Source of the DNA: Thermospira aquatica
GTDB lineage: Bacteria > Spirochaetota > Brevinematia > Brevinematales > Thermospiraceae
Assembly: GCF_023525255.1 (NCBI RefSeq)
Contig: NZ_CP073355.1
Coordinates: 2,451,454 to 2,515,453 of the forward strand
Direction: 5' to 3'
DNA length: 64,000 nt
The notes under the pieces were generated by a model. The model was not told the origin of the DNA, did no database searches, and worked only from the letters and a program-made list of their open reading frames with translations. This document shows positions 60,319 to 64,000 of this stretch, in pieces. Numbering within the stretch: the first letter of the stretch is position 1; each line of letters opens with the position of its first letter. A program made the translations under genes and the position numbers.

Positions 60319-61550
60319 TCCTCAAAAGATGAGGGAAGGGCATTGATCCTGGACGATAAAAATTCCTTTTTTGAACAGATTTTTCCCAGAAAATAGATAT
60401 AAAATTTCTCCGTCTCTACTACCTCACCTTTGTATTCATCCACTAAACGGAGATAAAAGGCGGGGGTACGTTCATTGTTTTTTGATGTTCGCCAGCAAAG
60501 TCCCCCAAAATGTTTGTAAATCGTACGTATCACCGTTGATCCGATACCAATACCTTCATAATCCTGACGGGTAAAGAGCTTGCACATATAGGGGGCTTCT
60601 TCAAGGAGGTAAACCACTGCTCCCCCTTTTTGAAGACTATCCAGATACACGAGAGGCTTTTTGTCCACTATACTCTCAAAATAGTCGCTTCGGAGACGTC
60701 GCCCATATACCTGAAAGGCTTCATCAATCATCCCAAAAAGCCATTTCCGATCCACTGCCTCAAGTGGATAGACGGTAATCTGAGGAGGAAGGGCAATATA
60801 GGTTCCACTTCCATTCCCCAGGAGTTCCTCAAGAAGCCCTGTAGAGATCCCATCTTTTCTCAGTTGCGGTCGCGTAATCTGAACACTGTGCCCCGGCCCA
60901 AGTTTTGAGAGAATATCAAACGCTGTTCTTACACGACGGGCCATCGCTGGCGTAATCTCTTTTCGGCGAATCTTTTCCCGCCAGATCTCCTCAGGCCATA
61001 TCTCAGTGATACATCTGCCATCTTTGAAACAGATAGGGGTATGTCCGACAAGGATAAGTTTTTTTGCATGAAGGGTATAGACCAATTCTCTTGCAAGCAC
61101 AATACCCCCGAGAGGTACAACCCTCTTCTCAAAAACCCCTGCTGCTACAAGGATAGGAAGCCTATGAGAAAGAATTGCCTCGATAATACCTGCCGTAAAG
61201 ATAGTCTCCACTGTCCATCTCTTCTCCACAAGAGAGGGTTTCAGATACACCACATTCACGGGGACATTGTAGGTTGGTATGTTCTTTTCTTGCAGGGCCA
61301 GGGAAAGCTTTTTCTGATAGAAATCAAGCGTGTCTTTTCGTGCCTCCACCACAAGAGGAAGCATGATGCCAGCCTCTCTGACAAGGTAAGCAAGCTCTTC
61401 CACAAAACTTTGAAAAAGCAATCGAAAACGAAAGAGCCCTGCACTTACCTTGATCACCCCCACCTCATGGGGTGGAAGAGACCTTAACAGACTGACCCAG
61501 TAATTGGTAGTTTTCAAGCCAAGAGAAGAAACTATCCTGTCAATTCCCAC
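60315..61550 (-). CDS. N-acetylglutamate kinase-like domain fused to NAT acetyltransferase domain
   Basis: 411 aa. Residues about 25-260 form an amino-acid-kinase fold (VGVIKVSAGLFR, LPILVAAGV, ITRPQLRKDGISTGLLEELLGN). Residues about 265-405 resemble the vertebrate-like NAT domain of N-acetylglutamate synthase (PLVYLDSLQKGGAVVYLL, FTRQDYEGIGIGSTVIRTIY, GLCWRTSKNNERTPAFYLR, EKFYIYFLG). This kinase-plus-NAT pairing catalyses the first step of arginine synthesis in some bacteria and eukaryotes. The kinase lacks an obvious GG phosphate loop, so it may be only regulatory. Six bp after the glycosidase gene. Confidence 0.75.
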   Translation of the reverse strand: MGIDRIVSSLGLKTTNYWVSLLRSLPPHEVGVIKVSAGLFRFRLLFQSFVEELAYLVREAGIMLPLVVEARKDTLDFYQKKLSLALQEKNIPTYNVPVNVVYLKPSLVEKRWTVETIFTAGIIEAILSHRLPILVAAGVFEKRVVPLGGIVLARELVYTLHAKKLILVGHTPICFKDGRCITEIWPEEIWREKIRRKEITPAMARRVRTAFDILSKLGPGHSVQITRPQLRKDGISTGLLEELLGNGSGTYIALPPQITVYPLEAVDRKWLFGMIDEAFQVYGRRLRSDYFESIVDKKPLVYLDSLQKGGAVVYLLEEAPYMCKLFTRQDYEGIGIGSTVIRTIYKHFGGLCWRTSKNNERTPAFYLRLVDEYKGEVVETEKFYIYFLGKICSKKEFLSSRINALPSSFED

Positions 61551-61555
61551 AGATA

Positions 61556-63823
61556 CTATTCCCAGAGCACAAGCTCAATACTATCAAGAGCAGCATGGTT
61601 AATCTTCCCATTCATGTTCTCGTCCAGAGCATGTTTCACCAGCGTAAGGGTATGCTTGCCTCGGGTAAGTTTTACCATCAGATGCGAACTGTACCCCCAC
61701 TCTGTCCAGACACCCCGCTGGGGAAAGACCATCACTCCCTGCTCTCGATTATCTATCAGAAGCGTTCGTATGGCACATCGGTTGTCGGTATTCACGGGAC
61801 CATTCCCATTGGCATACCGGAATCGCACAAGGTAGGTACCCGCCCTGGGAATATTCACCTCTATCTTTGGAACGACCCTGCCCTCGTTATCAAGCAGCAC
61901 ATAGCCATCTCCAGAATAGCCTTTGTACCGATTAGTTACATAGGGCTGAAGATCAGCAATATCCTCAAGCTGAAGAGTTATTTTTCTCTCGTCAGGGATA
62001 ATCCAAATCGGGGCACTCAGACAGGAGGAAAGGATTCCCTCCGCTGGATTGGCTTGAACGTTTATCACTCCACTCCCAGAGGAAGGGATATAGGTCGTCT
62101 GGGGAGTGGTGGCTACTTTTTTGCCGTTCCAGAAAACCGTGTACAAACGGGCATTTTTGACCTCTTTCCATGTTACCATGGTATTGGAGAGTTTCAGTTT
62201 TGGTTCATTTAAAGAGATATCCTCCGTGGACACCATGCGAATGGGTTGTGGGGTAGATGTTCTTTTCATGGTAATCACTACCGTATAGTTGGTAGGCAAC
62301 GCTCCAGAAAGTCGAATATCGGGAGACACCACATTTCCATTGACCATGATCTTTTCAATGGTATCGCCCGTTCCCTCCACCATCACCGAAACCGTACTGG
62401 AAAGATAACGGAGATTTTTAAGGGTTAAAGGTCCTTCAATAAAGGTGGGTATCATGGGACGGAAAAACAGTCCTTTTTCATCCACGGAAATACCAAAAAT
62501 CACCCGCTGAACGACAGCAAGATATCCTGCCACCGACCAGAGTTGTCTATCTGAGTTCACCGCCATCTTGTCAACATGACCGCGATCGTAGGAGAAGTTT
62601 TCTTTATGGGTGCCAAAAAACGCCGCTGCACGTGCCATTGCCCCAATCCCAAACGAAACCGCTTCAAGATTACCCGCCTCTCTTGCTGCAAGAACATAGT
62701 AGGCATTCACAAAAGGCCAGATCCCTTTGTTGTGATAATATCCCGCGTGAGGCTGTTGTGGCCACAGACACACCACACCAAAAGGCACCACAGGAATATT
62801 TGCCACCACTGTTGCTGCCTCCTCTTGAGAAACCACTCCCGTAAGGACGGCGAGGGCAAGTCCGAGATTGTCTGTTTTAAGAACAGGAATACGAAGAGGC
62901 GAAGGGTAAAGGTAGCTTGCATATGTCCCCAATTCCTGATGTATAAAGTTTGTTCGTATGGCTATTCTCAGCTCTTCAGCCCAGCTTTTCCACTGCTTTG
63001 CCTCGTCGAGGCGTCCGAGCTTTTCTGCCATCCAGGCGAGGGTGGAAAGATGGTGATAGTGAAGCACACAGGTTGAGAATGAAAAAGACATATAAATATC
63101 CACAGGACTCATCCATGAGGCATAACTCTGTTCCCGCCAATCCATAAACGAAGATTCACCATAGTAGAGCCCTGTCTCTCTGTCGTAGGCTGCATGGCGA
63201 TCAGCCAGGGCGGTGTTTTTCATCACTTCATAGGCGCGGCTCAAAAACTCCCTATCTCTATGCCAGAGAAAATACTGTTTGGCAGCAAGACTCCATACAA
63301 CCCTATCCGTAGACACAGGCCAGGACCCTCCCGTACCCGTATCCTGAATAATTACCTGACGGTTGGTATCTACTTTGGCAAAAAGGCTTTTTACAGACAC
63401 CTCAGGAAAAAGAGCTGCCAAAGCGAGATCAACACTGTACGAAATGTCTCGTGTCCAGACACCATTCCACTTTTCCCCGGCCATAAAGGTTTTGTCCGGA
63501 CGGATATCCTTGATTGCCTCTTCTAACGCCATGTTGTAAAGAGCGGCAATCAGAGGACTCTTGGGCGTCTCCAGCGAGGGAAGATGTTGAATATCTACCC
63601 CAAGTTTCCAGGTCGTGTTTGATGCAAAATAGGCAATACGAAGCTCCCGATCACTTACAGCAACAGCCTCTTTCTCTCCCTGTTTTACACGACGAGAGGT
63701 TACCTCATACGGCTCGTTTATCGGATACATGACCGTTTCCTTCTGTATGGATTTTATCTGTTTTGGTGCAGAACAGCCAAAAATCAACACCAAAAGTGTC
63801 AAACTATACCAGGAGAGTTTCAT
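61556..63823 (-). CDS. lipoprotein six-hairpin (alpha/alpha)6 glycosidase with C-terminal CBM-like domain
   Basis: 755 aa from ATG 63823 (AAGGAGGA upstream). Lipobox LIFGC (Cys17). A short beta domain precedes the toroid (about 90-470): EKWNGVWTRDISYSVDLALA, IIQDTGTGGSWPVSTDRV, GESSFMDWREQSYASW and YYHNKGIWPFVNAYYVLAA fit bacterial six-hairpin glycosidases acting on alpha- or beta-glucans, with the acidic residues in WTRD and DWRE as candidates for catalysis. Then a beta domain and, from about 620, a CBM35/CBM6-like domain (LQLEDIADLQPYV, RAGTYLVRFRYANGNGPVN). Exact family and substrate not readable. Probably outer-membrane anchored, partner of the amylase. Confidence 0.8.
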   Translation of the reverse strand: MKLSWYSLTLLVLIFGCSAPKQIKSIQKETVMYPINEPYEVTSRRVKQGEKEAVAVSDRELRIAYFASNTTWKLGVDIQHLPSLETPKSPLIAALYNMALEEAIKDIRPDKTFMAGEKWNGVWTRDISYSVDLALAALFPEVSVKSLFAKVDTNRQVIIQDTGTGGSWPVSTDRVVWSLAAKQYFLWHRDREFLSRAYEVMKNTALADRHAAYDRETGLYYGESSFMDWREQSYASWMSPVDIYMSFSFSTCVLHYHHLSTLAWMAEKLGRLDEAKQWKSWAEELRIAIRTNFIHQELGTYASYLYPSPLRIPVLKTDNLGLALAVLTGVVSQEEAATVVANIPVVPFGVVCLWPQQPHAGYYHNKGIWPFVNAYYVLAAREAGNLEAVSFGIGAMARAAAFFGTHKENFSYDRGHVDKMAVNSDRQLWSVAGYLAVVQRVIFGISVDEKGLFFRPMIPTFIEGPLTLKNLRYLSSTVSVMVEGTGDTIEKIMVNGNVVSPDIRLSGALPTNYTVVITMKRTSTPQPIRMVSTEDISLNEPKLKLSNTMVTWKEVKNARLYTVFWNGKKVATTPQTTYIPSSGSGVINVQANPAEGILSSCLSAPIWIIPDERKITLQLEDIADLQPYVTNRYKGYSGDGYVLLDNEGRVVPKIEVNIPRAGTYLVRFRYANGNGPVNTDNRCAIRTLLIDNREQGVMVFPQRGVWTEWGYSSHLMVKLTRGKHTLTLVKHALDENMNGKINHAALDSIELVLWE

Positions 63824-63987
63824 ATGTTTCCTCCTTCTTTTCACTGTCGTTTATTATAAAGCAGAAAGAGAATTTTGCAAGCATCTGATTTCGTTTCAGG
63901 AGAGAAAAAATTCACAAAATTTTCGCAAAAAATTCATTCTAAATTTATTTATGAGTCGTATGATAGTCCCAAACCTTTTTTCATTTT

Positions 63988-63994
63988 AAGGAGG
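63988..63994 (+). promoter_or_regulatory. ribosome binding site of a gene that starts just past the window
   Basis: AAGGAGG lies 6 nt before the right edge, so a plus-strand gene should start at about the first base beyond it. A -10-like TATGAT is at 63959-63964; its -35 is weak. The 63824-64000 gap is thus a divergent intergenic region with the glycosidase. Confidence 0.6.
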
Positions 63995-64000
63995 AAAAAG

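Noticed and set aside
1..64000. CRISPR arrays, prophage, toxin-antitoxin or restriction systems
   Set aside because: No regularly spaced repeats and no matching genes were seen anywhere in the window.

Overview
The window is bacterial chromosome of roughly 43-45% G+C by eye and most likely comes from a spirochaete. Three things support this: a large TPR protein (8445-11585) with the architecture of the periplasmic flagellar collar protein FlcA; the order spoVG - tRNA-Gln - prs - rplY - pth - tilS, whose spoVG/rplY/pth/tilS core is also found in Borrelia; and a cell envelope with an outer membrane (LolA, LolC/E-LolD, four probable lipoproteins, two proteins with beta-barrel-like ends), together with bactofilin. 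The lineage is inference; a Brevinematales-like free-living spirochaete would fit, but nothing in the window proves it. No rRNA operon, CRISPR array or prophage was seen. Coding density is high, most genes are on the minus strand, and many neighbours overlap by 1-29 bp.

Layout. 45-2863 (minus): bactofilin-map-nadB. 2919-4352: degenerate insertion sequence copy 1. 4366-8026 (minus): rho, a flavoprotein without its redox cysteines, and a sirtuin, preceded by a long rho leader. 8445-18773 (minus): a long run hisG - aminotransferase - lipoprotein - coaBC - ruvC - glmS - comF - flcA. 18915-19109: rpmB with promoter and terminator. 19170-20120: internally deleted copy 2 of the same insertion sequence. 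20309-20974 (plus): rex. 20934-30624 (minus): CsgG-like protein, murJ, HAD phosphatase, ribF, rpsO, pnp, lipoproteins, lolA, rsfS, then another HAD phosphatase. 30701-35354 (minus): two uncharacterised membrane proteins, an acyl-CoA synthetase and dapA. 35534-39240 (plus): rpsB-tsf, then pyrH-rsmD-tsaB. 39249-44655 (minus): PHP phosphoesterase, aroF, tyrA, cmk, ispH and a DUF362 ferredoxin protein. 44656-45203: long intergenic stretch with a candidate structured RNA. 45204-46117 (plus): small outer-membrane-like protein and a DUF3783 protein. 46134-53758 (minus): lolC/E, lolD, ilvE, ispE, spoVG, tRNA-Gln, prs, rplY, pth, tilS. 53904-54908 (plus): second tail-anchored protein. 54864-56620 (minus): SurA-like protein, NusG-domain-II protein, Gx transporter. 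56845-60318 (plus): alpha-amylase lipoprotein, RNase P RNA and a small Gln-rich protein. 60315-63823 (minus): six-hairpin glycosidase lipoprotein and an amino-acid kinase/NAT fusion.

Sigma-70 promoters are easy to read. At least eleven places show a TTGAnn-like -35 and a TATAAT-like -10 separated by 16-18 bp, mostly exactly 17, and they decided several starts (rho, rex, surA-like, the 34662 gene). The main novelty candidates are: a two-member family of tail-anchored proteins (33436-34587 and 53904-54908), one with a UBA-like N-terminus; an insertion sequence with two direct binding-site-like repeats per end, both copies of which sit about 2 bp beyond the -35 box of a divergent promoter; tandem perfect inverted repeats upstream of the amylase; an inverted repeat on the rex promoter; and a possible structured RNA at 44935-45085.
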